Under the pieces are notes generated by a model. That model was not told the DNA's origin and did no database searches. It was given only the letters and a program-made list of their open reading frames with translations. The position numbers and the translations under genes were made by a program. This document shows, in pieces, positions 1-6,411 of a stretch of DNA of 13,541 nucleotides. Every line of letters starts with the position of its first letter. Position 1 is the first letter of the stretch. This stretch comes from Pseudomonadota bacterium. Lineage in GTDB: Bacteria > Pseudomonadota > Alphaproteobacteria > Sphingomonadales > Sphingomonadaceae. The stretch spans positions 1 to 13,541 of the forward strand of contig JAEWCK010000343.1 in assembly GCA_023390675.1 (NCBI GenBank), read 5' to 3'.

Positions 1-153
1 ATCTTCGAAGGCTTCCCGCCGGGTTGCCGCCGCGAATATTGCGAATGGATCGCCGAGGCCAAACGGCCCGAGACCAGGGCGAAGCGCGTGGGGGAAGCGG
101 TGGCGTGGATGCGCGAAGGCAAGCGCCGCAACTGGAAATACGAGAATTGCTGA
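1..153 (+). CDS. YdeI/OmpD-associated-family protein, C-terminal fragment
   Basis: The window opens inside a plus-strand reading frame that runs in frame 1 to a TGA at 151-153, giving the last 50 residues of a protein whose start lies outside. The visible pattern is a Pro-Gly-Cys-Arg-Arg-Glu-Tyr stretch, then W-I-x-E-A-K-R-x-E-T-R, a helix ending in A-V-x-W-M-x-E-G-K, and a terminal R-N-W-K-Y. This is the C-terminal signature of the YdeI/OmpD-associated family (often annotated as bacteriocin-protection proteins), as I recall it. The molecular function of that family is poorly defined, so no reaction is claimed. The gene is convergent with the chemoreceptor-like gene, with 4 bp between the two stop codons. 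Confidence 0.75.
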   Translation: MFEGFPPGCRREYCEWIAEAKRPETRAKRVGEAVAWMREGKRRNWKYENC

Positions 154-157
154 GCGG

Positions 158-1213
158 CTAGGCGCCGCGCGCCTTCAACCCCAGTTCCGATGCGATCTCG
201 GCGGCGCTCGGCGTGCGCTGCTCGATCACGCAGCGCAGTCCCAGCCCGTCGAACCCGTGATGGTCGACGGCGGTGGCGAAGGCGATGATGCTGTCGCCGC
301 GGATCTCGGCGCCGCGCACCGCGCGCGCGGGCAGTGCGATCGTTTCGCCGTGGCGCATGCCTTCGGAGCTCGCGACGATACGGTCGCTCTGGTCGACGAT
401 CGAGATGCGGGTGCGCGCCCAGTCCTTCTCGCCGAACAGCGAGCGGTCCGAAATGATCGGGGGCACGCGGCCTTCCCAGTCGAATTCGAGATAGAGCGCG
501 CCGACCGGGCGTCCGTCCGATCCGCGCGTGCGGATGCCGGTGACGAAGACGAGCACCGCGCGATTGTCCGAATAGGGATTGATCCACACTTCGTCGGTGA
601 ACCATTCGTCGCGGCGATAGCTGCCCATCGCCTTCAGATATTGCGGCGCGTTCGACAGATCGACGCCGCGGACGCGCGCGGCTGGATCGGACGAAGCGAT
701 CACCTGGCCGCGGTCGTTCGCCATGAAGGCGTTGAGATAATAGGATGAGGTCTGAGTGATCAGTGCGAGCCGGTCCTGCGCGGCGGCGATGTGCCCGGGG
801 CTCGGATCGGTGGCCGCGGCGATGATCTCGGCGTCCGACGCCATCAGCCTCAGGTCGATGCTGCGGCCGTAGAGATGCCGCGTGACGTTCTGGATCAGCG
901 CCTGGGCGAGCTCGACGAGGCGCGTGCCTTCGATCTCGCCGACCATCTCGTCGGCGATGCCTGCGCCGAGCGCGAGCCGCTCGCGGACTTCGGAGCGGAA
1001 CTCGATCGAGGCGCCGCGCGCCTGCTGCGCCAGCGCCTTGACTTCCTGCGCCACCACCGAGAAGCCGCGCCCGGCCTCGCCCGAGCGGGCGGCCTCGATC
1101 GCGGCGTTGAGGGCGAGCAGGTTGGTCCGCGCGGCGATCTCTTCGCTCGTCGCGGCATAGGTGTCGACTTCGTCGCGAAGCATCGACAAGAGGGTGCGAA
1201 TTCGGCGCGGCAC
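158..1213 (-). CDS. Soluble MCP-like chemoreceptor: N-terminal signalling tip, C-terminal Cache-like sensor
   Basis: A 351-residue protein from a GTG at 1213 to a TAG at 158-160. Residues about 25-62 are the conserved hairpin tip of methyl-accepting chemotaxis proteins (E-I-A-A-R-T-N-L-L-A-L-N-A-A-I-E-A-A-R, then G-E-A-G-R-G-F and V-V-A-Q-E-V), the part that contacts CheA and CheW. A helical linker (about 63-130) leads to a Cache/PDC-like region at about 135-250, with a Y-L-N-A-F-M-A-N-D-R-G-Q-V-I-A strand and a W-F-T-D-E-V motif, and further sensor-like strands to residue 340. No membrane segment or signal peptide is visible, so it should be cytoplasmic. The order is the reverse of classical receptors, and long methylation helices and a HAMP domain are missing. 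No clear Shine-Dalgarno precedes the GTG. The frame stays open only to 1237, so little N-terminal sequence can be missing; a start at internal Met11 is possible. It probably senses a small molecule and modulates a chemosensory array; the ligand is unknown. Confidence 0.8.
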   Translation of the reverse strand: MPRRIRTLLSMLRDEVDTYAATSEEIAARTNLLALNAAIEAARSGEAGRGFSVVAQEVKALAQQARGASIEFRSEVRERLALGAGIADEMVGEIEGTRLVELAQALIQNVTRHLYGRSIDLRLMASDAEIIAAATDPSPGHIAAAQDRLALITQTSSYYLNAFMANDRGQVIASSDPAARVRGVDLSNAPQYLKAMGSYRRDEWFTDEVWINPYSDNRAVLVFVTGIRTRGSDGRPVGALYLEFDWEGRVPPIISDRSLFGEKDWARTRISIVDQSDRIVASSEGMRHGETIALPARAVRGAEIRGDSIIAFATAVDHHGFDGLGLRCVIEQRTPSAAEIASELGLKARGA

Positions 1214-1233
1214 GAAAATCAGGCTATATTGTA

Positions 1234-1241
1234 ATGGTTAA
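1234..1241 (-). promoter_or_regulatory. CtrA-type half site in a divergent promoter gap
   Basis: On the minus strand this octamer reads TTAACCAT, the form of CtrA half site described in Caulobacter. It sits about 20 bp upstream of the GTG of the chemoreceptor-like gene and 18 bp upstream of the ATG of the small membrane protein, in a 45-bp AT-richer gap between the two divergent genes. CtrA commonly controls motility and chemotaxis genes in Alphaproteobacteria, which fits the neighbour. No second half site at the usual 7-bp spacing is present, so this is suggestive only. Confidence 0.3.
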
Positions 1242-1258
1242 TGGGCAGTGAGGGGTTG

Positions 1259-1447
1259 ATGCACCCGCAATTGTGGATCGGCGCGGGCGTGGCGCTCGCG
1301 GTCGCGGTGGCGAGCGGGTTCGGCGAGCATCGCCGGCGCAACCGGCGCGACATGGACCGGGTCGGCCTGATCCCCTGGCCGCTGGTGCAGGTGCTGGCGA
1401 TGCTGGCCGCAGTGATCCTCGCCAGCGTGGCGCTCAACCTGCACTAA
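1259..1447 (+). CDS. Small two-helix inner membrane protein, function unknown
   Basis: A 62-residue protein starting at ATG 1259, preceded by AGGGG at 1251-1255. An in-frame ATG at 1241 would add six polar residues but lies upstream of that ribosome site, so the internal start is preferred. Residues about 4-21 and 38-60 are hydrophobic and predicted to span the membrane. The loop between them (about 23-35) carries many arginines and should face the cytoplasm, so both termini would be periplasmic. I do not recognise a named family and claim no function. The gene is divergent from the chemoreceptor-like gene, and its TAA (1445-1447) overlaps the TAG of the convergent protease gene. The ribosome site, the helical-hairpin pattern and the non-shadow position support a real gene. 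Confidence 0.6.
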   Translation: MHPQLWIGAGVALAVAVASGFGEHRRRNRRDMDRVGLIPWPLVQVLAMLAAVILASVALNLH

Positions 1448-2586
1448 TAGAACAGCCGCAGCGTCAGGCTGCGCTCGCTGCCGTCGCACATCGTCAGGCG
1501 GACGGTGCGGCCGGGCGCGCCCGCCGTCCATGATGCCGGCGCCTTCTCGACCGGCGCGCCGTCCGCGGCGCAGATGCGATCCCTGTCGCGGAACCCCGCC
1601 TCGGCGGCGGGCGAGCCGCGCATCACATGGAGCACTTCGAGCGCGCCGTTCGAATAGCCGAGCAGCAATCCGCTGGTCGATCGCTGGACGGGCGGAGCCA
1701 TGGCGGCGGGGCTCAGCACCATCCGCCCCGCGCGCGGATCGAGCAGCACGCGGTAGCGCGCGAGCAGGCCGTTGCCGACTCGCCCCGCCGCGCCGGCGCG
1801 CGCCGAGAAGCCGTCCTCGCCCTCGACGCGCACTTCGGATTCGGCAGCCGGGCGGCCCGGCAGCACGAGCGTCTTCACCACCGCGGTATCGGTCACCACG
1901 CCGCCGCCCATGCCCCAGCCGAGCGTGGTGGTGACGGGCCCCTTATAGCCGACCGCGAGCCACGCGGCGCGCGTCAGGGTGAGCGACGAGCCGTCGCCGG
2001 TATCGACGATGATCGGGCGCAGCCTCTTGCCCGCGACGCGCACTTCGGAGGTCGGCACGCCCGAGCCGGGCGAGCGCGCGAGCGGGGCGATGGTGCCGGC
2101 GAAGGGCAGGCGGCCCGTCGGCAGGATGCGGAAGCGCCGCGCGGCATAGTCGATGTCGAGCGCGCAGCAGCCGAGCGTGTCGCTGCCGATAAAGGCGTCG
2201 GCGCCGAACCGCTCCTGGCCCGGCACGTCGGTGATCCCGATCCGCCCGCCCTTGCGCGTGAGCCCGCCGAACGCAAGCGTCGCGCCGCGCGTCCACGCGA
2301 CATCGACTCCGCCGCCGATCGCGAGCGCCTGCTCGCTGCCGGAGGCTTTCAATCCAGCCGCATCGGCAAAGGCGCGCGTGACGATCGTGTCGCTGAGCCC
2401 GGTGTCGAGGATCGCATGCGCGGGGCGGCCGCCGATCGTCAGCGCGAAGCGGATCTGGTTGCTCGGGGTGAGCTCGAACGCCACCCAGCGCGCCTCGGCA
2501 TCGGGCGCGACGACGAAAGTGACTTGCTGAACGGGGGCGAGCGCGGCGAGCGCGAGGGGAAGCAGCGTCAGCACGGGGCGCAGCAT
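1444..2586 (-). CDS. Secreted double-lobed retropepsin-like aspartic protease with C-terminal PDZ domain
   Basis: A 380-residue protein from ATG 2586 to TAG at 1444-1446. A hydrophobic N-terminus (about residues 3-18) looks like a signal peptide, so the protein is probably periplasmic. Two aspartic-protease motifs are visible: I-L-D-T-G with Asp61, and I-I-V-D-T-G-D-G-S-S with Asp195. This fits a single-chain enzyme in which each lobe supplies one catalytic aspartate, as in the retropepsin/pepsin fold. A hydrophobic-hydrophobic-G-x-x-L-L element near 268-274 resembles a lobe-closing motif. Residues about 305-380 form a PDZ-like domain (a G-L-L-L-G-Y strand, then G-S-P-A-A-E-A-G-F), which usually binds C-termini or unfolded chains. 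The start lies 19 bp after the cpaF stop on the same strand, so the two are probably co-transcribed. The ribosome site is weak. The substrate is unknown; a role in processing exported pilus or envelope proteins would be inference from context only. Confidence 0.82.
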   Translation of the reverse strand: MLRPVLTLLPLALAALAPVQQVTFVVAPDAEARWVAFELTPSNQIRFALTIGGRPAHAILDTGLSDTIVTRAFADAAGLKASGSEQALAIGGGVDVAWTRGATLAFGGLTRKGGRIGITDVPGQERFGADAFIGSDTLGCCALDIDYAARRFRILPTGRLPFAGTIAPLARSPGSGVPTSEVRVAGKRLRPIIVDTGDGSSLTLTRAAWLAVGYKGPVTTTLGWGMGGGVVTDTAVVKTLVLPGRPAAESEVRVEGEDGFSARAGAAGRVGNGLLARYRVLLDPRAGRMVLSPAAMAPPVQRSTSGLLLGYSNGALEVLHVMRGSPAAEAGFRDRDRICAADGAPVEKAPASWTAGAPGRTVRLTMCDGSERSLTLRLFY

Positions 2587-2605
2587 AGCAGCCGCGCTCA
2601 GCCGC

Positions 2606-4168
2606 TTACAGGCACGCCTCGAGCATCGCCTGGTCGAAGCCGAACTGCTTGGCCTTGTCGAGCGTGTAGGGCCTGAGGCCCATCGAGCGGTATTCGCCGA
2701 TGATCTTGCCGTCGGCCGACTCGTCCAGATATTCGAACTTGAACAGCTCCTGCGTGACGATCACCGGGCCTTCCATGCCGATCACTTCGGTGACGTTGGT
2801 CACCCTGCGAGAACCGTCGCGCAGGCGTTTCACCTGGATGATCAGGTCGACCGAGTCGGCGATCTGACGGCTGATCGCCTCCTTGGGCACCTTGATGTCC
2901 GACATCATCACCATGTTCTCCATACGGGCGAGCGCCTCGCGCGGAGAGTTGGAGTGGAGCGTGCACATCGAGCCGTCGTGACCCGTGTTCATGGCGCTGA
3001 GCATGTCGAAGCACTCGGCGCCGCGGATTTCGCCGAGGATGATGCGGTCGGGGCGCATACGCAGCGCGTTCTTGACCAGGTCGCGGATCGTGATCTCGCC
3101 CTGACCCTCGAGGTTGGGCGGGCGGGTCTCGAGCGGCAGCCAGTGCGGCTGCTGGAGCCTGAGTTCGGCCGCGTCCTCGATCGTCAGCACGCGCTCGCCC
3201 GGGTCGATCATCTTCGACAGGGCGTTGAGCATCGTCGTTTTACCGGAGCCCGTGCCGCCCGAGATGACGATGTTGAAGCGGCTCGCGCCGGCGATCTTGA
3301 GCATCGTCGCCATCTTCTGCGACATCGAGCCCCCTTGGGCCATCATGTCGAGCGTGATCGGCTTGGCTGAGAATTTACGGATCGAGATCGCAGTGCCGCG
3401 CAGCGAGAGCGGCGGCACGATTACGTTGACGCGGCTGCCGTCCTTCAAGCGGGCGTCGGCGAGCGGGGTGGTCTGGTCGACGCGGCGGCCGACCGAATTG
3501 CAGATGCGCTGCGCGATCTGGAACAGATGCTCCTCGTCGCGGAACTGGATGTTGGCGAGTTCGAGCTTGCCCTTGCGCTCGACAAAGGTCTGCTCGGGCC
3601 CGTTGACCATGATGTCCGAGATCGCCGGATCGGCGAGCAGCTCTTCGAGCGGCCCGAGCCCGAGCAGCTCGTCGACGAGCACCTTCTCGAGCGCGAACTG
3701 CTCGCGGCGGTTGAGCGTGAGTTTGAGCTCGGCGAGCACCTCGCCGATGATCGGGCGAAATTCCTCGGCCAGCTCGTCCTTGCTGAGCGTTGCCGCCGCC
3801 TCGGGGTCGACGCGCTCGAGCAGGCGGGGGAGGACCTGTTCCTTGATGCGGTGGATCGAGGCCTCGAAGCCCTCCATCCGCGAATTGCCGGCCTCGCCCG
3901 AGGCGGCCTGGCGCTCGGCGAGGCGCGCCATCGCCTCGTTGCTGGCGACGCTGGGCCCCGAAGGATCGCGATCGGCCATCGGCTCGGGCATGCTGCTCGC
4001 GCCGGGAAGCGGGACCGAATTGAGCGGCGGGAACTGCTCTCCGCCCGGCGGCGGCACGTCGGCGGGGCGCGGTGCGGCGCTGCCGCCCTGCATCGGGCGC
4101 GCAACGCCGAACGCGGGCCTGCCGCCCGTGCCACCCCCCATTCCACTGCGTCGTCCGAAAGCGCTCAT
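2606..4168 (-). CDS. cpaF: CpaF/TadA-type secretion ATPase (type IVc Flp/Tad pilus)
   Basis: A 520-residue cytoplasmic hexameric ATPase of the type II/IV secretion superfamily that powers assembly of Flp/Tad pili. The N-terminus (about 1-95) is a Gly/Pro-rich low-complexity tail. An alpha-helical domain follows (about 100-175), then the V-x-D-E-L-L-G-L-G-P-L-E-E-L-L and D-I-M-V-N-G region typical of CpaF. The Walker A motif is G-G-T-G-S-G-K-T at 304-311 (Lys310). The Walker B region is R-I-I-L-G-E-I-R-G with Glu380, followed by the T-G-H-D-G-S and T-L-H-S-N-S motifs. The ATG at 4168 (M-S-A-F-G-R-R) is chosen. The open frame extends 63 residues further up but that part is Arg/Ala-rich, overlaps the AraC gene and looks like a shadow. 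Usual partners such as cpaE, tadB and tadC are absent: an AraC regulator lies upstream and an exported protease downstream. The ribosome site (GGGGAT, about 12 nt away) is poor. Confidence 0.93.
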   Translation of the reverse strand: MSAFGRRSGMGGGTGGRPAFGVARPMQGGSAAPRPADVPPPGGEQFPPLNSVPLPGASSMPEPMADRDPSGPSVASNEAMARLAERQAASGEAGNSRMEGFEASIHRIKEQVLPRLLERVDPEAAATLSKDELAEEFRPIIGEVLAELKLTLNRREQFALEKVLVDELLGLGPLEELLADPAISDIMVNGPEQTFVERKGKLELANIQFRDEEHLFQIAQRICNSVGRRVDQTTPLADARLKDGSRVNVIVPPLSLRGTAISIRKFSAKPITLDMMAQGGSMSQKMATMLKIAGASRFNIVISGGTGSGKTTMLNALSKMIDPGERVLTIEDAAELRLQQPHWLPLETRPPNLEGQGEITIRDLVKNALRMRPDRIILGEIRGAECFDMLSAMNTGHDGSMCTLHSNSPREALARMENMVMMSDIKVPKEAISRQIADSVDLIIQVKRLRDGSRRVTNVTEVIGMEGPVIVTQELFKFEYLDESADGKIIGEYRSMGLRPYTLDKAKQFGFDQAMLEACL

Positions 4169-4241
4169 GAAATTCGCATATCCCCGTGATCCTGCACGGT
4201 TAGCGGCCAAGGCTTGAGAATTGCCTAATTTGGCGGCGACT

Positions 4242-4949
4242 CTAGAGGAACGGGCCGCGCGCCCGGCCCCGCGCATTGCTGGGCGGCACCCCGACGAGCG
4301 CGCGGAAATCGCGTGCCATGTGCGCCTGATCGGCATAGCCGCGCGCGGCGGCGGCATCGGCGAGCGAATCCTCGTTCGCCTGGATGTCGATCAGCGCCTC
4401 GCGGAAGCGCAGCAGCTTCAAAAAGGTGCGCGGCGGCATCCCGATCTCCGCCGCGAAACGGCGCTGGAGCTGGCGGTACGAGAGCCCGGCCTCGCGGGCG
4501 ATCTCGCTCACGCTGCCGTGCCGCAGGATCGCGCGCCCGAGCGGCGGCGCCGAAGATCCGGCAAAGGCGGCGAGGAGGTTGGCCGGGACGTCGCCCTCGA
4601 ACAGCGCCGCCAGCGGTGAGGCGGGCGCGACTTCGATCCAGTCGTCGGCGAAGCCCGGGCAGGGCGCGCCGCCGAGCCTGTGCCATGCCCAGGGCCATAG
4701 CTTGATCGCCGTGAAGCGCGCGTCGCCGCTGAAGCCGAAGCGGATTGGCCTGGTCGCGAGCCCCGTCGCGAAGCATTCCGGCTGGTCGCGCCGCCACGCC
4801 GACCGGCCCGCGTGGCGGCGGATCAGCTCGATGCAGCCGTCGGGGGTCGCCTCGTGCTCGATCCACCCCGGCTGGTCCGCCGCGAGCGTCCACACCGCGG
4901 CGACGAGTCCCTTCAGCGCGGGCGGCACGGGCAGCTCGGCATAGTCCAT
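4242..4949 (-). CDS. AraC-family transcriptional regulator
   Basis: A 235-residue DNA-binding regulator from ATG 4949 to TAG 4242-4244. Two helix-turn-helix units lie in the C-terminal third: about 147-168 (V-S-E-I-A-R-E-A-G-L-S-Y-R-Q-L-Q-R-R-F) and about 195-217 (S-L-A-D-A-A-A-A-R-G-Y-A-D-Q-A-H-M-A-R-D-F-R). The second ends in F-R-A-L-V-G-V-P-P, the usual AraC C-terminal pattern. The N-terminal 140 residues begin like the ligand/effector region of short AraC regulators often tagged DUF6597 (V-W-T-L near residue 20, then D-G-C-I-E-L-I near 37-43). The effector is not evident. It is divergent from the DUF6265-type gene with 93 bp between the starts, a common arrangement for a regulator and its target. 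cpaF follows 73 bp downstream on the same strand. Confidence 0.88.
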   Translation of the reverse strand: MDYAELPVPPALKGLVAAVWTLAADQPGWIEHEATPDGCIELIRRHAGRSAWRRDQPECFATGLATRPIRFGFSGDARFTAIKLWPWAWHRLGGAPCPGFADDWIEVAPASPLAALFEGDVPANLLAAFAGSSAPPLGRAILRHGSVSEIAREAGLSYRQLQRRFAAEIGMPPRTFLKLLRFREALIDIQANEDSLADAAAARGYADQAHMARDFRALVGVPPSNARGRARGPFL

Positions 4950-4961
4950 GCGCGCCAGACT

Positions 4962-4992
4962 GGCATGTCGCGTCGGTTCAAGCCAGCATGCC
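4962..4992. promoter_or_regulatory. Dyad in the divergent AraC/DUF6265 promoter region
   Basis: Perfect inverted arms GGCATG (4962-4967) and CATGCC (4987-4992) are separated by 19 bp. Between them, on the minus strand, is TTGAAC (4976-4981), a reasonable sigma-70 -35 box for the AraC gene, although no good -10 is seen at the right distance. AraC regulators often bind paired half sites near their own promoter, so this is a candidate autoregulatory site. Short arms in GC-rich DNA can arise by chance. Confidence 0.25.
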
Positions 4993-5042
4993 TCGCACGG
5001 GCTCTAGTCGGGGGGGCTTGGCGAAACAGGGGAGGACCCGCG

Positions 5043-5483
5043 ATGATCGGATCGCTCATATTCGGACTGGCGGCCTGGGCTATGGCGTCGGATGCGCCGC
5101 TGCCCTGGATGCTCGGAAAGTGGTGCACCGGGGGCGGCCTGCTCGACGAAGGGCGGGTCTGCGAAGCGTGGGAGGCGCTTCCCGACGGATCGATGCGCGG
5201 CACGAGCAAGACCTGGCACGAGCGCTTCACCACGCTGGACGAGCGGATGACGATCCGCCGCGACGGCGACGCGCTGGTCTTCCACGCCGAGCCCCACGGA
5301 CAGCCGCCCGCCGACTTCCGCGCGACGCCGGGCGAGGGGATGTCGGCGAGCTTCGAGAACCGCGCGCACGATTATCCGCAGCGCATTCGCTACTGGCGCG
5401 AGGGCGAGGACCTGCTCGCGGAAATCTCGATGGCCGACGGGAGCAAGCCGATGCGCTGGGTGTACCACCGGATGATCCGATAA
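5043..5483 (+). CDS. Exported DUF6265-type protein
   Basis: A 146-residue protein starting at ATG 5043 with a strong AGGGGAGG ribosome site at 5028-5035. An upstream in-frame extension to 4812 runs antisense through the AraC gene and is rejected. A short hydrophobic N-terminus ending A-M-A-S-D-A (about residue 18) looks like a signal peptide. The mature part shows the DUF6265-like pattern: W-M-L-G-K-W-C, an acidic E-A-W-E-A-L-P-D-G-S-M-R-G-T-S-K-T segment, G-Q-P-P-A-D-F, S-F-E-N-R-A-H-D-Y-P-Q-R-I-R-Y, and a final A-E-I-S-M. These suggest a lipocalin-like beta-barrel domain of unknown ligand; the family has no established activity. It is divergent from the AraC gene and may be its target. Confidence 0.8.
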   Translation: MIGSLIFGLAAWAMASDAPLPWMLGKWCTGGGLLDEGRVCEAWEALPDGSMRGTSKTWHERFTTLDERMTIRRDGDALVFHAEPHGQPPADFRATPGEGMSASFENRAHDYPQRIRYWREGEDLLAEISMADGSKPMRWVYHRMIR

Positions 5484-5509
5484 CGGCGTATCGCCAACCG
5501 CCTCCCATT

Positions 5510-5531
5510 GTGTAGTAGATTGCTAATACAC
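5510..5531. promoter_or_regulatory. GntR/YtrA-like operator overlapping an extended -10 promoter
   Basis: Nine-base arms GTGTAGTAG (5510-5518) and CTAATACAC (5523-5531) form an inverted repeat with 8 of 9 pairs matching around an ATTG spacer. The GTGTA...TACAC form resembles operators of the YtrA subfamily of GntR repressors. Within the right arm TGC-TAATAC (5521-5529) makes an extended -10 element, so a bound protein would block the promoter of the downstream protease gene. No -35 box is evident. No GntR gene is in the window. Confidence 0.5.
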
Positions 5532-5547
5532 CATGAAGGAGAGGCGG

Positions 5548-6411
5548 ATGCGCATGTTGGGCTCGATCGTCGCGGCGCTGGCATTGCCGCAGCCCATCGC
5601 ATCGCATTCTGTGGCGCCGCCGCCGGCCCGGCCCTTCTCGATCCCGTTCGAGCTCTACAAGGGCCATATCTTCATCAGCGCCTGGGTGAACGGGCGCGGT
5701 CCCTATCGGTTCGGCTTCGACACCGGCGCCAGCGGCATCGGCCGCGCGGATGCCGCGCTGACGGCGGAGCTCGGCCTGCCCGGTGCCGGTACCGTCGCCA
5801 ATTCGGACGGCGTGACATCGACGCAGAGCGATCTGGTCGCGGTGCGAAGCCTGCGCGTCGGCGATATCGAGCGGACCGGCATCGCGCTGCCCTCGCGGGA
5901 CTACAACAAGGGCCGCAAGCCCGGCGAGCAGCCGATGATGGGCATCATCGGGCGCGATTTCTTCGGCGATCGCGTCGTGACCGTGGATTATCCCGCGCGC
6001 ACGATCACCTTCGGCGGCAAGGCGCTGCGGCGCGGGGGACGGGGCGTGGTGGCCTATGGCGACGGTTTCGCTATCCCCCTGTGCTTCGCGAGCGGATGCT
6101 ATCCCGGAAAGGTCGACACCGGCTCAAGCCGCGGCCTCGTCATCCCCAAGGATGTGGTCGCCAGGATTTCAGCCGGCGCGCCGACCCTGGTGGGGCAGGC
6201 TGCGCGGACGAACGGCGCTGCGACGCTGTATGCAGTGCCCCTGCGCGAGCCGGTCGGGATGGGAAAAGCCAGCTTTGCCGTCGCGACGGCGCTCTATGCC
6301 GAGCCTTCGACCGACGCGATCAACGTCGGATCGGATTTCCTGAAGGATTATGTGCTGACGATCGATCCGCAACGCCATCTGCTGCGGATCGGCGCGCCTG
6401 CGCGCGAATGA
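5548..6411 (+). CDS. Exported double-lobed retropepsin-like aspartic protease
   Basis: A 287-residue protein ending at TGA 6409-6411. The frame opens at ATG 5533, but AAGGAG at 5536-5541 lies inside that stretch and 6 nt before ATG 5548, so 5548 is the better start; ATG 5554 is a further alternative. A hydrophobic N-terminus (about residues 3-20) suggests export. Two aspartate motifs are present: F-G-F-D-T-G-A-S-G with Asp58, and K-V-D-T-G-S-S-R-G-L with Asp190, one per lobe. A G-I-I-G-R-D-F-F element near 132-139 and a G-S-D-F-L element near 261-265 resemble the lobe-closing motifs of retropepsin-like domains. Unlike the protease at 1444-2586 it has no PDZ domain. It ends exactly where the convergent atpC stop begins. 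The substrate is unknown, and control by a GntR-type repressor is likely from the operator just upstream. Confidence 0.78.
   Translation: MRMLGSIVAALALPQPIASHSVAPPPARPFSIPFELYKGHIFISAWVNGRGPYRFGFDTGASGIGRADAALTAELGLPGAGTVANSDGVTSTQSDLVAVRSLRVGDIERTGIALPSRDYNKGRKPGEQPMMGIIGRDFFGDRVVTVDYPARTITFGGKALRRGGRGVVAYGDGFAIPLCFASGCYPGKVDTGSSRGLVIPKDVVARISAGAPTLVGQAARTNGAATLYAVPLREPVGMGKASFAVATALYAEPSTDAINVGSDFLKDYVLTIDPQRHLLRIGAPARE

Noticed and set aside
1627..2676. Plus-strand 349-codon open frame opposite the PDZ protease
   Set aside because: The minus-strand frame has a signal peptide, two D-T-G motifs and a PDZ domain; this one is Arg/Ala/Glu-rich with no domain.
3114..4217. Plus-strand 367-codon Ser-rich open frame opposite cpaF
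   Set aside because: Shadow of cpaF, whose Walker motifs and family pattern are clear.
4169..4357. 63-residue N-terminal extension of CpaF
   Set aside because: It overlaps the AraC gene, is Arg/Ala-rich, and the M-S-A-F-G-R-R start at 4168 is the family-like one.
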